From Macrosoma leucophasiata (lineage: Eukaryota; Arthropoda; Insecta; Lepidoptera; Hedylidae): a stretch of DNA of 64,000 bases. Shown here in pieces: positions 45,701-49,739 of the stretch. Position numbers and translations under genes: made by a program. Location: contig JAWQUS010000008.1 in the NCBI GenBank assembly GCA_036365455.1, positions 15,855,501 through 15,919,500 of the forward strand. The letters are read 5' to 3'. Every line of letters begins with the position of its first letter. Position 1 is the stretch's first letter. The notes below the pieces were generated by a model. It worked only from the letters and a program-made list of their open reading frames with translations, did not search any database and was not told where the DNA came from.

Positions 45701-47492
45701 TTATATCACTTTTCGTCTGTAGCATTACTACAAAAGCGAACCAAATGCAAGTCGGAATAGCTTAATATGTATTATTCCCACACTGTTATCGTGCATTACG
45801 ATGAAATAAGATTTCGACGTACCCGCGCGTAATCCGGTAATAACCCATTACGGCGATTGTATGTTTTTGGTAAAAGTAAAAATTAATGATGATTTAGTAG
45901 CGAGATGCCTACTTAGCCAATTTTATAACATATTCAAACAATAAAATTACGCCTACTTAATAAAACCTCTTCAAAGTGTCGCATTATGCCCACATTTTTA
46001 TTTTTGTGATTTATAAAGCATTTTGCTGTTTTTTATGAAAAATTGTGCCTGAAATATCAGAATGTACATTTAAATTATTACATTGAAGAAGCGCCATGTC
46101 ATTTAATTTCAGTATTGTTCTATTACGATGTTTACGAAAATATACAATATAATACGTGTATAGTTTTTGCGGAGTTTAATTTCATAATTTGAAGTCGCAC
46201 AACGCGTACTACGCAACGGGCTACGTCACTGCCATGTCGCGTAGCATAATCCTCTATCGCTACGCTCCTCTACTCCCGACTCGTATTAGGTAGGTTAAGA
46301 TCCCACTGCAGAATTATTTCGTTCATTCAGATATGCTGCAAACCTATTTTTTACGCATATTTATAATCTAGAGAATATATATATTTTCAATAAAATATCT
46401 TTCACCTAACGATAATATTTATAAAGACTCTGAAAAATCACGTCTGCCGTTGCGCACTACGTATTTTCGTTCCGCCCCGATAACTTTTTACGCCAATGCA
46501 AACATGTATTATTTATATATGAAATTGAAGCTTTTTTTTCTCATTATTACGGTATACGGGAGCCAAATTAAATCTAGTTGCTAGCTGTTAAAGATAAAAT
46601 AACTTAATAAAAAATATTTGCGGCCAAATTTTGATAGGCAACCTAGTGGATATATATTATCTAGATTATAAAGTTGCGTATAAATTAGGTTTGCAGCATA
46701 TCTAGATGAACGGAATGATTATGCAGTGGGATCTTAACCTAGTATTATTTACTGAGATATTGCTTTCCGTCTTAAGAAAGACTATTGACATTAGAATATG
46801 AAACATAATCTTATAATTGCGGAACGCGGAGGATGTGCTCATCAATATAAGTCAATCGATCGACAATTAAATGATCTTAAACTCCCAGGGTTCAACAGAG
46901 TAGAATAGACAAAATGTACAATTGTTCGTTTTCACCGGATGCCATATAGTAAAAAGAATAGAAAAGAATTAATTAGGGTATGTTAAAATCACTATTAGGT
47001 TTTTCGTGCCACTATGGTCATTAATTATTCTCATTTTGATATCCCAACTTAGGTTTATAAGAAGCAACGCATGTTTCACAATCTTTGTCGGAGACGGGAG
47101 TCATCGAGCTAGCAAATTATAACTAGATGTCGCAGATGTTCGGGGATATTTATAAAAAACTAGCGGCCCGCCCCGGCTTCGCCCGCGCTACTCTGCTCCT
47201 ATTAGTCATAGCGTAATGTAAGCTATCCTATCTCTCAAGTTGGATCGAACTGCACATGGTGTGCGAATTTTATTATAATCGGTTAAGTGGTTTAGGAGTC
47301 CATTGAGGACAAACATTGTGACACGAGATTTATATATATTAAGATAGATAGTCAGGAAATGTAACAAATGTGAATTGTTTACAGGTACGTGATGAAATGC
47401 GCACCAACGGCGTCGAACCCGAAGAGCATCCCGACTCACCCAACGACAACGGGAATTGCACCAGCAACGCCTTCTACACCGAATATGTCTAA
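7754..47492 (+). CDS. DPEP1-like: Membrane-type (renal) dipeptidase, family M19, ten coding exons, 407 aa
   Basis: Joined from 7754-7890, 10749-10905, 21765-21897, 25684-25840, 28889-28943, 36201-36377, 38054-38138, 41593-41668, 44260-44398 and 47385-47492. All introns are GT-AG and all phases agree. The family hydrolyses dipeptides, and in vertebrates also cystinyl-bis-glycine and leukotriene D4, with two zinc ions at the cell surface. Residues 1-24 form a signal peptide. The zinc ligands are present: His47 and Asp49 (HND), Glu162 (GIEGGH), His230 (DLSH) and His251 (FSHSS). The GGDYDG active-site loop is at 318-323. Cys106/Cys191 and Cys258/Cys290 match the two conserved disulfides by position and spacing. 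Asn234, Asn293 and Asn396 are glycosylation sequons. Length is close to human DPEP1 (411 aa). No GPI-anchor tail is visible. The enzyme should be active; its physiological substrate in this insect is unknown. Confidence 0.95.
7891..10748 (+). other. Dipeptidase intron 1
   Basis: GTAAGT at the donor and TTTTTGTTACAG at the acceptor. It holds an antisense LINE-tail remnant (CAAAAGACGTCCACTGCTG, near 8153) and an RTE endonuclease fragment (8686-9350). From 9351 onward I see only AT-rich DNA, apart from another short LINE-tail match near 9805. Confidence 0.85.
8686..9350 (+). pseudogene. RTE/BovB-like LINE, AP-endonuclease domain fragment
   Basis: Decayed 5' part of a LINE ORF. In pieces of different frames one reads the NYNVR start of the endonuclease, RTDEKVM, then VYAPSS, and GDFNA (9167-9181), a signature of apurinic-type endonucleases. 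Stops and frame changes interrupt it and no reverse transcriptase follows. It lies in the same orientation as the dipeptidase gene, inside intron 1. Confidence 0.75.
10749..10905 (+). CDS. DPEP1-like: Dipeptidase coding exon 2 (HND zinc motif)
   Basis: Completes Gly46 and encodes residues 47-98. It opens with HNDLPWN, which supplies zinc ligands His47 and Asp49. Acceptor TTTGTTACAG, donor CAG before GTTAGT. Confidence 0.95.
11413..11725 (+). mobile_element. tRNA-derived SINE, family S1, near full length
   Basis: The head carries an exact polymerase III A box (TAGCGTAGTGG, 11425-11435) and B box (GGTTCGATTCC, 11469-11479). The body contains AGGTTCGCCACCTGTTACAT and the tail reads GGGGATTACAGGCGTGAAGT. 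A second full copy lies inverted at 31139, with fragments at 41356 and 60561. Pol III transcription is expected from the boxes. Confidence 0.85.
12075..12115. repeat. Hairpin, 19-bp stem with one mismatch, 3-base loop
   Basis: Perfect arms 12081-12093 and 12097-12109 around TTG. Pairing resumes outside after one mismatch. Confidence 0.9.
12291..12470 (-). mobile_element. Non-autonomous Helitron, type H3
   Basis: On the - strand it ends CTAG before T (bases 12291-12294). The CCGGCTTCATCCGGGTGCAA segment and the AAAACGTTACAAACAT segment match other H3 copies. It abuts a second H3 copy. Confidence 0.6.
12471..12687 (-). mobile_element. Non-autonomous Helitron, type H3
   Basis: Begins on the - strand at A|TCTATAC (12687) and carries CAAACAAACAAACAAA and GCCCCGGCTTCGCACGGG. 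The final CTAG has changed to TTAG. Confidence 0.6.
12699..12805 (-). mobile_element. RTE-like LINE 3' fragment
   Basis: CTTCACGCCAGGTCCC and GGGGTAGGCAGAGAG are the antisense of the 3' end of the LINE whose coding part is seen at 48438. Similar fragments lie at 14867, 19574 and 29858. Confidence 0.7.
13294..13482 (+). mobile_element. Family A retroposed repeat, diverged
   Basis: Starts TTTACTGGTGGTAGAGTTCC and ends with the CACGTGAACTGCAGGTTTGTTTTCCACC motif in diverged form. The middle is decayed. Confidence 0.55.
13590..13720 (-). mobile_element. tRNA-derived SINE, family S2
   Basis: Read on the - strand it has a B box (GATTCGATCC type, near 13655-13670) followed by the ATATTTGTTTCGGGTCTGGG tail shared with the copies at 38811 and 54885. 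Confidence 0.75.
14029..14160 (+). mobile_element. LINE 3' fragment (GCCAATCGTGGC type)
   Basis: The ATAAAACTGCCATCGCTGCGATCGCC and AATTATGGCATGTATTCCC segments match 44010-44240, 34990-35130 and 60945-61075. Confidence 0.55.
14663..14836 (+). mobile_element. Helitron-like fragment
   Basis: Starts TCCATACT after an A and has AATATTAGAATGCAAATG and a GTCGCGGCAAAAGC end. No CTAG is left, so the class is tentative. Confidence 0.35.
14867..14916 (+). mobile_element. RTE-like LINE 3' fragment
   Basis: CTCTGCCTACCCCGTTAGGG followed by CCTGGCGTGAAG: the sense strand of the LINE tail seen inverted at 12699. Confidence 0.7.
15354..15470 (+). mobile_element. Short Helitron, H1-related
   Basis: A|TCCATACCAATATTATTAAT at the 5' end and GAAGTCGCGGGTTATATTAG then CTAG|T at the 3' end. 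A short CTGT run lies inside. Only 117 bases long. Confidence 0.6.
16069..16101. repeat. Perfect hairpin, 13-bp arms, 7-base loop
   Basis: GATGGTTAGTGTG and its exact reverse complement. Confidence 0.92.
16131..16386 (-). mobile_element. Family A retroposed repeat
   Basis: Antisense copy. It reads CATTGATGTTTAGTGATGAC, CAGAGGTCAAAATGCAGATG and GGAACACGATAGTGCTGAAC, and ends ACTCTACCACCAGTA. Confidence 0.75.
17578..18168. mobile_element. Long-terminal-inverted-repeat DNA element, copy 1 (family L)
   Basis: 591 bases flanked by TA on both sides. Terminal inverted repeats of about 110 bases begin GGTTAG(G/A)ATCCCACTGCAG and include TTTCGTTCATCCAGATATGC and the GGCAACCTAGTGGATATA/TATAATCCACTAGGTTG pair. 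The interior contains AGTTATCGAGGCGGAACGAA. No transposase frame, so it is non-autonomous. Termini and TA duplication suggest a cut-and-paste element, possibly Tc1/mariner-like; the family is not one I recognise. Confidence 0.8.
18847..18898. repeat. Imperfect hairpin (stem ~16-20 bp with bulges)
   Basis: AGTTTATCAATCAGCACGACAG pairs with CTGTGCTTGATAAACT across a ~10-base loop. It has precursor-RNA-like size, but expression is unknown. Confidence 0.6.
19021..19139 (+). mobile_element. Family A retroposed repeat, 5' half
   Basis: TACTGTTGGTAGAGCTCCAG through GTGTTCCGGTCAGGTGGTA; it stops there. Confidence 0.75.
19574..19633 (-). mobile_element. RTE-like LINE 3' fragment
   Basis: CTTCACGCCAGGTCCCTAAC followed by GGGGTAGGCAGAGAG, as at 12699. 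Confidence 0.7.
19699..19880. mobile_element. Partial copy of the 4509-type MITE
   Basis: Retains ATATTGCAAATCGAGCCT, the CTGCCTACGTAAGCACTGA core and CAAAATTTGATCAAAATGG. The right terminus is missing. Confidence 0.65.
19890..20045 (+). mobile_element. Partial Helitron, type H2
   Basis: GACCAATTTGGCTAATTTTG and GAAGAAATTGCAAAGG match the H2 body; both termini are lost. Confidence 0.5.
20717..20770. repeat. Perfect hairpin, 24-bp arms, 6-base loop
   Basis: Arms 20717-20740 and 20747-20770 are exact reverse complements, outer end GGTACTGCGTAGATATT. Confidence 0.95.
21621..21693 (+). repeat. Dispersed repeat tail (GTTCCG...CGGAACCCTAAAA type)
   Basis: Has CCCGTTTTTACCTTTTGGGT, then ACGGAACCCTAAAA. 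Related pieces are at 30330-30375 and, inverted, 35583-35640. This is a common lepidopteran repeat end; class not established. Confidence 0.5.
21765..21897 (+). CDS. DPEP1-like: Dipeptidase coding exon 3
   Basis: Encodes residues 99-142 plus the first base of Asp143. It opens with FWSAFVPC (Cys106, first disulfide) and continues with an amphipathic helix. Acceptor TTTTTCTATTGCAG, donor ACTG before GTGAGT. Confidence 0.95.
22455..22673 (+). repeat. Unrecognised ~218-bp repeat (family P), copy 1
   Basis: Closely similar to 61646-61862 in the same orientation. Both copies hold CGACGTCCCGCCCGATTTCC, CCTTCCCTCTTATGGGCGA, GTGCTACGCACACA, TGTGTAATAGAGACCA and TGGAATTTTGGCGGAGTG. No frame is shared, no terminal repeats are visible, and GC is higher than the surroundings. 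Confidence 0.85.
22675..22920 (+). mobile_element. Family A retroposed repeat, strongly diverged
   Basis: GTGGTGGTAGAGTTACA at the start and CATGCTTGTTTGCCACC at the end, with a decayed middle. It starts directly at the end of the family P copy. Confidence 0.5.
23225..24061. repeat. Internally duplicated block
   Basis: AACACCCATATT plus GTCGTAACCTC...GGAATTGGTATTCTTAG occurs at 23225-23300 and 23884-23946. An ACGTCAACTCGA...CTCCGTTTGAGGTAAG...AGGAGTATTTAC unit occurs at 23774-23880 and 23951-24061. The order shows a tandem duplication of ~177 bases overlapping a larger one. A reverse-oriented AATATGGGTGT lies at 24163, hinting at terminal inverted repeats of an unknown element. Confidence 0.75.
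25684..25840 (+). CDS. DPEP1-like: Dipeptidase coding exon 4 (bridging Glu)
   Basis: Completes Asp143 and encodes residues 144-194 plus two bases of Trp195. It includes GIEGGHS (Glu162, which bridges both zinc ions in the family) and THTCNTPW (Cys191). Acceptor TTTTGTTCCTAG, donor CCTTG before GTAAGT. Confidence 0.95.
25841..28888 (+). other. Dipeptidase intron 4
   Basis: Mostly AT-rich unique DNA. A 16-bp GC-rich palindrome (AGTGTCGGCCGACACT) lies at 26904-26919. Apart from the family A fragment at 27376, no feature is supported, and no frame in 26990-27840 resembles a known protein. Confidence 0.8.
27376..27462 (+). mobile_element. Family A retroposed repeat, 5' fragment
   Basis: TACTGGTGGTAGAGCTCCAG through TGCCGCTAAATGGTAGT, then abruptly different sequence. 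Confidence 0.75.
28889..28943 (+). CDS. DPEP1-like: Dipeptidase coding exon 5 (55-base exon)
   Basis: Completes Trp195 and encodes residues 196-213 (ADSSNEP...GLTEFGE). It corresponds to the loop of human DPEP1 that ends GLSPFGQ just before the next conserved helix. Acceptor GTTGTTCCATAG, donor GAG before GTAAGA. Including it makes the phase fit on both sides; leaving it out would break the reading frame. Confidence 0.92.
29613..29662. repeat. Perfect hairpin, 23-bp arms, 4-base loop
   Basis: GGGTAAGTGATACATATC and onward pairs exactly across CCAC. A third copy of GTAAGTGATACAT occurs at 29782. Confidence 0.95.
29858..30035 (-). mobile_element. RTE-like LINE 3' fragment
   Basis: Antisense LINE end like 12699 but longer. 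On the - strand the KNRRACM coding motif, also present at 48438, is still readable, and the fragment reaches the LINE tail at the CTTCACGCC side. Confidence 0.7.
30634..30956 (+). mobile_element. Non-autonomous Helitron, type H2, with TA microsatellite
   Basis: A|TCTATCATATATC start, TA repeat of ~49 bases (30660-30708), then CAATTGCTCTTCGTTAGTC and CTCGAGAACAGCTTGAACG, and a CTAG|T end. Same design as 5126-5422. Confidence 0.65.
31139..31458 (-). mobile_element. tRNA-derived SINE, family S1, near full length
   Basis: Reverse copy of the SINE at 11413. The A and B boxes are readable on the - strand near 31435 and 31395; the B box differs slightly (GGTTAGATTCC). The tail side reads CGTAACTTCACGCCTGTAAT. 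Confidence 0.85.
31867..31922. repeat. Perfect hairpin, 18-bp arms, 20-base loop
   Basis: AAGGAATAAAAGAATAAG pairs exactly with 31905-31922. The loop itself repeats AGAATAAG. Confidence 0.9.
32326..32850 (+). repeat. H1 Helitron body with three tandem ~128-bp units
   Basis: The H1 body (TTGGAGTGTCTGTTTGTAAT, CTGT microsatellite at 32440-32468) leads into three copies of GATAGCTGATG...AAGGAGTAACTNAGGCTACT followed by CATACATACAT and AAATAA, with unit starts near 32529, 32655 and 32785. The Helitron 3' hairpin is missing. Confidence 0.7.
32866..33136 (-). mobile_element. Non-autonomous Helitron, type H2
   Basis: On the - strand it ends CTAG|T at 32866-32869. The body contains AAAATTAGCCAAATCGGTCC and AACGAACAGCAATTGA. 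A short internal repeat (CATATTTTTTTACCTT) is doubled. It is followed head-to-tail by another copy. Confidence 0.65.
33137..33394 (-). mobile_element. Non-autonomous Helitron, type H2
   Basis: Second copy in direct repeat with the preceding one. The 5' end is A|TCTCTTATATATAA on the - strand; CTAG has mutated to CCAG. Confidence 0.6.
33636..33684 (-). mobile_element. LINE 3' tail remnant
   Basis: AGCTGAAAGATGTCCACTGT then TGGACAAAAGCCCTCCTCC, the antisense of the LINE tail seen at 44200. Confidence 0.6.
33812..34175 (-). mobile_element. Non-autonomous Helitron, type H1 (GTCT microsatellite, Lep1-like)
   Basis: Inverted full copy of 7201-7516. On the - strand it starts A|TCTATACTTATAAATG and ends CAGCTAG|T with the same long terminal hairpin. 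The CAGA microsatellite is at 33989-34018. Confidence 0.75.
34990..35130 (+). mobile_element. LINE 3' fragment, diverged
   Basis: ATAATGGCGGTCAACCCATT and ACACGGGATATGCAGCACCG, then AATTATGGCATAT, match 44010-44240. Confidence 0.5.
36201..36377 (+). CDS. DPEP1-like: Dipeptidase coding exon 6 (two zinc histidines)
   Basis: Encodes residues 214-272, in phase at both ends. It holds MLVDLSH (His230) and VIFSHSS (His251), Asn234 in NST, Cys258 and the RNVPDD motif. More GC-rich than the surrounding intron. Acceptor TTTGCTCAACAG, donor AGCTTG before GTATGT. Confidence 0.96.
36378..38053 (+). other. Dipeptidase intron 6
   Basis: Holds a degraded antisense family A 3' end near 36650-36740, a possible Helitron-like end (CAGCTAG|T at 37053-37059 with an ATTTCCGTC...GACGGAAT-type hairpin before it) and a solo terminus of family L at 37720. 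Nothing else seen. Confidence 0.8.
37720..37825. mobile_element. Solo terminal repeat of family L
   Basis: TTAGGATCACGCTGCAGAAT, TTTCGTTCATCGAGATATGC and TAGAGAATATATTATATCC, as in the ends at 17578 and 46293. No second terminus nearby. Confidence 0.75.
38054..38138 (+). CDS. DPEP1-like: Dipeptidase coding exon 7
   Basis: Encodes residues 273-300 plus the first base of Glu301. The strand GGLIMVNFF is the conserved barrel segment; Cys290 pairs with Cys258 and Asn293 is in a NAT sequon. Acceptor TTTTTGTTACAG, donor GCTG before GTAAGT. Confidence 0.95.
38617..38690 (+). mobile_element. tRNA-like SINE head
   Basis: TAGCTTAGTGGTAAAGCGGC is a good A-box region; the B-box region (GGTCGCAGTCTCGATGC) is weak. 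No acceptor stem closes, so this is a SINE remnant rather than a tRNA gene. GACTCGATGCTCG before it partly repeats after it. Confidence 0.45.
38811..38975 (+). mobile_element. tRNA-derived SINE, family S2
   Basis: B box GGTTCGATCCC at 38869-38879, A-box-like GGTCCAGTGG upstream, then the TATGGCCTACAGATATTTGT and TCTGGGTGTTTGTGTATGTG tail shared with 13590 and 54885. Confidence 0.8.
41356..41462 (-). mobile_element. SINE S1, 3' fragment
   Basis: CGTAACTTCACGCCTATAAT through GGTGGCCCATGTA; the tRNA head is lost. Confidence 0.8.
41593..41668 (+). CDS. DPEP1-like: Dipeptidase coding exon 8 (GGDYDG loop)
   Basis: Completes Glu301 and encodes residues 302-325 plus two bases of Arg326. GIGGDYDGV corresponds to the GFGGDFDGV catalytic segment of human DPEP1. 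Acceptor TACTTGTTGTAG, donor AATCG before GTAACT. Confidence 0.95.
41816..42229. repeat. Perfect 61-bp inverted repeat with 292-base spacer
   Basis: Arms 41816-41876 and 42169-42229 match base for base as reverse complements (outer end TTACCATATTATTACATGC). The right arm stops five bases before the mariner terminus. Just inside, 42117-42146 is itself inversely repeated beyond the mariner at 43529-43560 (TTTCTTCCTGT, TATCATATCGTT). Confidence 0.93.
42235..43518 (+). mobile_element. Mariner-type transposon, 1.28 kb, with terminal inverted repeats and TA duplication
   Basis: Left end GGTTGGGGAAAAAGT and right end ACTTTTTCCCCAACC(T) form ~26-bp inverted repeats with two or three mismatches, flanked by TA at 42233-42234 and 43519-43520. 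Length is normal for mariner. It contains one broken transposase gene. Confidence 0.92.
42414..43443 (+). pseudogene. Mariner transposase, inactivated
   Basis: Three consecutive frames carry one ancestral transposase. The N-terminal helix-turn-helix part starts at 42414 and loses frame near 42590 (two extra bases or one lost). The second part has WVPHEL and ITGDEKW, with the first catalytic Asp at 42872. Frame changes again near 43080-43105. The third part has HHDNARPH (second Asp, 43150) and YSPDLAPSD (third Asp, 43255), spaced 34 residues, so this is a DD34D mariner. A TAG at 43351 stops it 29 codons before the ancestral stop at 43441. The catalytic triad is intact but three lesions preclude a full protein. 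Confidence 0.93.
43561..43837 (+). mobile_element. Family A retroposed repeat, full length
   Basis: Best copy in the window. It starts ACTGGTGGTAGAGCTCCAGT and contains a doubled GAGCTC that can pair, then TAAATGATAATGTTTAGCAC, TCAGGAGTGGTAACGCATCT and TGCATGCTTGTTTGCCACCT, with an A-rich end. The poly-A-like end points to retroposition; whether it is a SINE or a LINE 3' end is unclear. Confidence 0.8.
43971..43996. repeat. Perfect hairpin, 11-bp arms, 4-base loop
   Basis: CTAGTGGAAGA pairs with TCTTCCACTAG across GAAT. Confidence 0.9.
44010..44240 (+). mobile_element. LINE 3' end reaching the exon 9 splice region
   Basis: ATGGCGGTCAAACCATTCAA, CGCGGGATAGGCAGCAGCG and GTGGCGATTATGGCATGTG, then the GTCCAGCAGTGGACGTCTTT tail and GATGATGACGA. 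The last 20 bases to the exon 9 acceptor (TTGGTTTGTTGTTATGTAG) are all that separate it from coding sequence. Confidence 0.7.
44260..44398 (+). CDS. DPEP1-like: Dipeptidase coding exon 9
   Basis: Completes Arg326 and encodes residues 327-372. [18 protein letters not shown] and LAGLNMLRV are conserved family segments (human PEGLEDVSKYPDL and LADNLLRV). Acceptor GTTGTTATGTAG, donor GAGAAG before GTAACT. Confidence 0.95.
44671..44824 (+). mobile_element. Family A retroposed repeat, 5' part
   Basis: ACTGGTGGTAGAGCTCCAGT to GACTCAGGAGTGGTAACGCA with an internal deletion after the GCATTACC segment. Confidence 0.75.
45506..45640 (+). mobile_element. Family A retroposed repeat, 3' part
   Basis: CACAGAGGCATAACACCTTA through TTTGCCACTTCCATTACATA and a run of A. 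Confidence 0.75.
46293..46739. mobile_element. Long-terminal-inverted-repeat DNA element, copy 2 (family L)
   Basis: 447 bases flanked by TA. Ends GGTTAAGATCCCACTGCAG and CTGCAT/GCAGTGGGATCTTAACC, with ~110-base inverted termini like copy 1. The interior segment CGTTCCGCCCCGATAACTTT is the reverse complement of that in copy 1, so the two elements lie in opposite orientation. No coding capacity. Confidence 0.8.
47160..47348 (-). mobile_element. Non-autonomous Helitron, type H3
   Basis: On the - strand: start A|TCTATCTTAATATATA, body CTCGTGTCACAATGTTTGTC, end GGGCGGGCCGCTAG|T. No target duplication. It ends 36 bases before exon 10. Confidence 0.75.
47385..47492 (+). CDS. DPEP1-like: Dipeptidase coding exon 10 (C-terminus and stop)
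   Basis: Encodes residues 373-407 and TAA. After [14 protein letters not shown] the tail is polar ([13 protein letters not shown]) and ends FYTEYV. There is no hydrophobic stretch of the kind needed for GPI attachment. Asn396 is in an NCT sequon and Cys397 is unpaired within the chain. Acceptor TTGTTTACAG. Confidence 0.92.
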   Translation, partial: VRDEMRTNGVEPEEHPDSPNDNGNCTSNAFYTEYV

Positions 47493-47800
47493 ACGTATTT
47501 CACAGTAATATCTGACGAAATCTCCGAATTACCTATAAACAATGAAACAACCGCACCAAACACAAAACATTTTTTACATTTCGACATGGTAGTTTCAAAG
47601 TTAGGAAATGAAAAACCAGGGTTTATTCAGTTATACACTGTGAAATACGTTCGCTTTCATTGAAACAGTGAATTGAACTATCAATTTCAATCGAAATGAA
47701 AATAAAATGTTCAGTGGGTTTGTTGACAAGCTCCTTTGAAAACCAGTCAGCATGTTTACGTACCTACCTACAGAAAATAACAAATAAAACACCACCATAA
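47493..47800 (+). other. DPEP1-like: Probable dipeptidase 3' UTR with polyadenylation signals
   Basis: AATAAA occurs at 47701-47706 and again at 47783-47788. The first is 209 bases after the stop, a plausible transcript end; the true cleavage site is not visible. Confidence 0.5.
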
Positions 47801-48437
47801 ACATTAAATACAGTATCCTGTATTCAATACAGAAGATGCGTAACACTGAAAGCGCAATGACTTACCCAAAGATATTATAAGAATAGATTGGCAATACACA
47901 CGCTTTTCTATGAAAACTGGTACAACCATTGTAAGTGGGAGGAGCTTATCTTGCCGCGAAAATATACACCAATTAGGCGCGAGGCAAGCACACCTGACTT
48001 CACCTAATCAGTGTTTGATCGCGCTACAAAACGTCACAAAAATGGCGTATTATCAGTTCGTACACGAGTATAAATAAAGACGTGATTACACTACAAGTTA
48101 GCTGGCAGTACTCCCTGATTTGTCACGATATATTTGATAATGGAGGATGTGATATCGTGTTTAACTTAAAAAAGTAACAAAATTATGACTCATCGGTGAT
48201 AAGTAATGGTACCGAGAGTTTGCTTTAATGTTCGGTTTTTTCACCAAAACACTGAACAATTTGGCATTTTTAACGGTTTTTTCTCACTAAGTTTGCGGTC
48301 GGCGGGCGAATGCACAATGAATGGATGATTCTTGAACTCTCAGCGGCCAGTGCGTACTAGCAATCTAATTCCTCTAATATCTTTGGACTTACCCTTTATT
48401 ACCCGATTTCTGATGGAAATGGTTTCTTAGTGTAAAC
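47801..48437. other. Non-coding downstream DNA
   Basis: AT-rich; no feature recognised. Confidence 0.5.
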
Positions 48438-49028
48438 GCAGGTAAGTTCGCCAAGTCGCTTACGGGGTAGGCAGAAAGTGTAAACCAAATATCTTGGTCC
48501 TGACACACCTCCCGTACTTCTTCTACATTTATTTTCCTCTGCATACATGCACGCCGATTCTTAAAACTTTTGATCTCACTCTCAGACAACATTCAACCTA
48601 TTTGGTCAAGGTAGGCCAGACTTGGTCTTCTTGGGCCTCTTCAACCATCCACATTCGCATCGTTACTTGCATACGTTGGTGTAAGTACAGCATTATGTAT
48701 GGCTAGTCCAGCCCGCTCGCTTAGATGTTTAGACTCTAGCAGCTAACCCACTCCATTCACGAAATTACCATCAAGCACCTTACTCTCTATGTCAGCGGTG
48801 TACCTACCACACTACTAATAGCACATCCAAGATATACAATTTATTCACCTGTTCTAACACTACATCATCTACCACAACACACCCTTTAATTTATTATCTG
48901 TGCATCTCTTTCAAATACCCGTACTTTAGTTTTATTCACATTCAATTGTAAACCTTTCTCCATACAATCATCTATTTTGACTGTAGGGCTTATAAGTACC
49001 GCATCCTCTGAGTAAAGCAAACAGTACA
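48438..49028 (-). pseudogene. RTE-like LINE, reverse transcriptase C-terminal part and 3' end
   Basis: On the - strand the catalytic region reads LLYSEDAVLISP near 49000-49025, with the usual second position changed (YADD to YSED). It is followed by LQLNVNKTKVRVFER, and far downstream by KNRRACMQR and VCQDQDIW near 48490-48560, ending in the CTTCACGCC-type tail. Frame changes and a large internal loss make it non-functional. The upstream part continues past an inserted MITE at 49208 (MNVRVRMGD). It is the longest copy of the LINE whose tails are scattered in the gene. Confidence 0.75.
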
Positions 49029-49031
49029 TCA

Positions 49032-49207
49032 CTAAGGGCCGATTTCACCGTCGTTATAAAACTTAACACTAAAAATAATTTTACATTCTTAAACGTGTTT
49101 AATAAACGAATTTGGATTTCACCGACGAAAATTGATCGTGGTTAAGCTGAAATCATATGAAAATTTTGAACTCAGTTTTTAGAGAAAACGGTGAAATTGG
49201 CCCTTAG
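49032..49207. mobile_element. MITE inserted in the RTE-like LINE, 3-base duplication
   Basis: Inverted ends CTAAGGGCCGATTTCACCGT and ACGGTGAAATTGGCCCTTAG, flanked by TCA on both sides (49029-49031 and 49208-49210). 176 bases with no coding capacity. The LINE reading resumes on the far side, so the insertion is direct and recent relative to the LINE. Confidence 0.8.
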
Positions 49208-49554
49208 TCACCCATACGCACTCTCACATTCATTGACTTCAACCTGTGGAGGTATTTGTTCAAATATATGATAAACAGGCCAAACTAAAACACGCAACCA
49301 TGTCCGAGACAGTGTAAACGCGCTGATAAAAATACATACACATCTAATCGGTATCATACATGTAACTGAAAAGAAATTTGGCTGTGTGAAAATGCTGTAC
49401 AGTTTTTTTTTTCGACCAAAAAAGTTATATTCTTGTTTTATGGCAAAAACCAATACAGTTATGTTGTGTATTATGTTATGTATTACAAATGTACGACGAG
49501 AACTCCCGAATGTTAGGTTTAGGCCACAGGCCTGGCGCGCCTGTAAGCGCCCGC

Positions 49555-49733
49555 CTTAGTGCCGATTTCACCGACGTAATAGAACGCGTTTTAAGTTTTT
49601 AAACAAGTTCAATGACATTATTTGGATGTCACCGACGAAAATTGTTTGTGATAAAGTTATTGTTAAAGGCAAATTTTAAGCTAAACCACGTTTTATTAAA
49701 CTCAGATCAGCAAACGGTGAAATCCGCTCGGAG
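49555..49733. mobile_element. Second, diverged copy of the 49032-type MITE
   Basis: CTTAGTGCCGATTTCACCGA at one end, AACGGTGAAATCCGCTCGGAG at the other. The shared interior GGAT(T/G)TCACCGACGAAAATTG is present. Confidence 0.7.
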
Positions 49734-49739
49734 TCATTT

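Larger units (their letters stand above)
44399..47384 (+). other. Dipeptidase intron 9
   Basis: Contains two family A copies, one family L element and an H3 Helitron near the acceptor. 44830-45500, 45641-46290 and 46742-47159 are unassigned AT-rich DNA. Confidence 0.85.
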
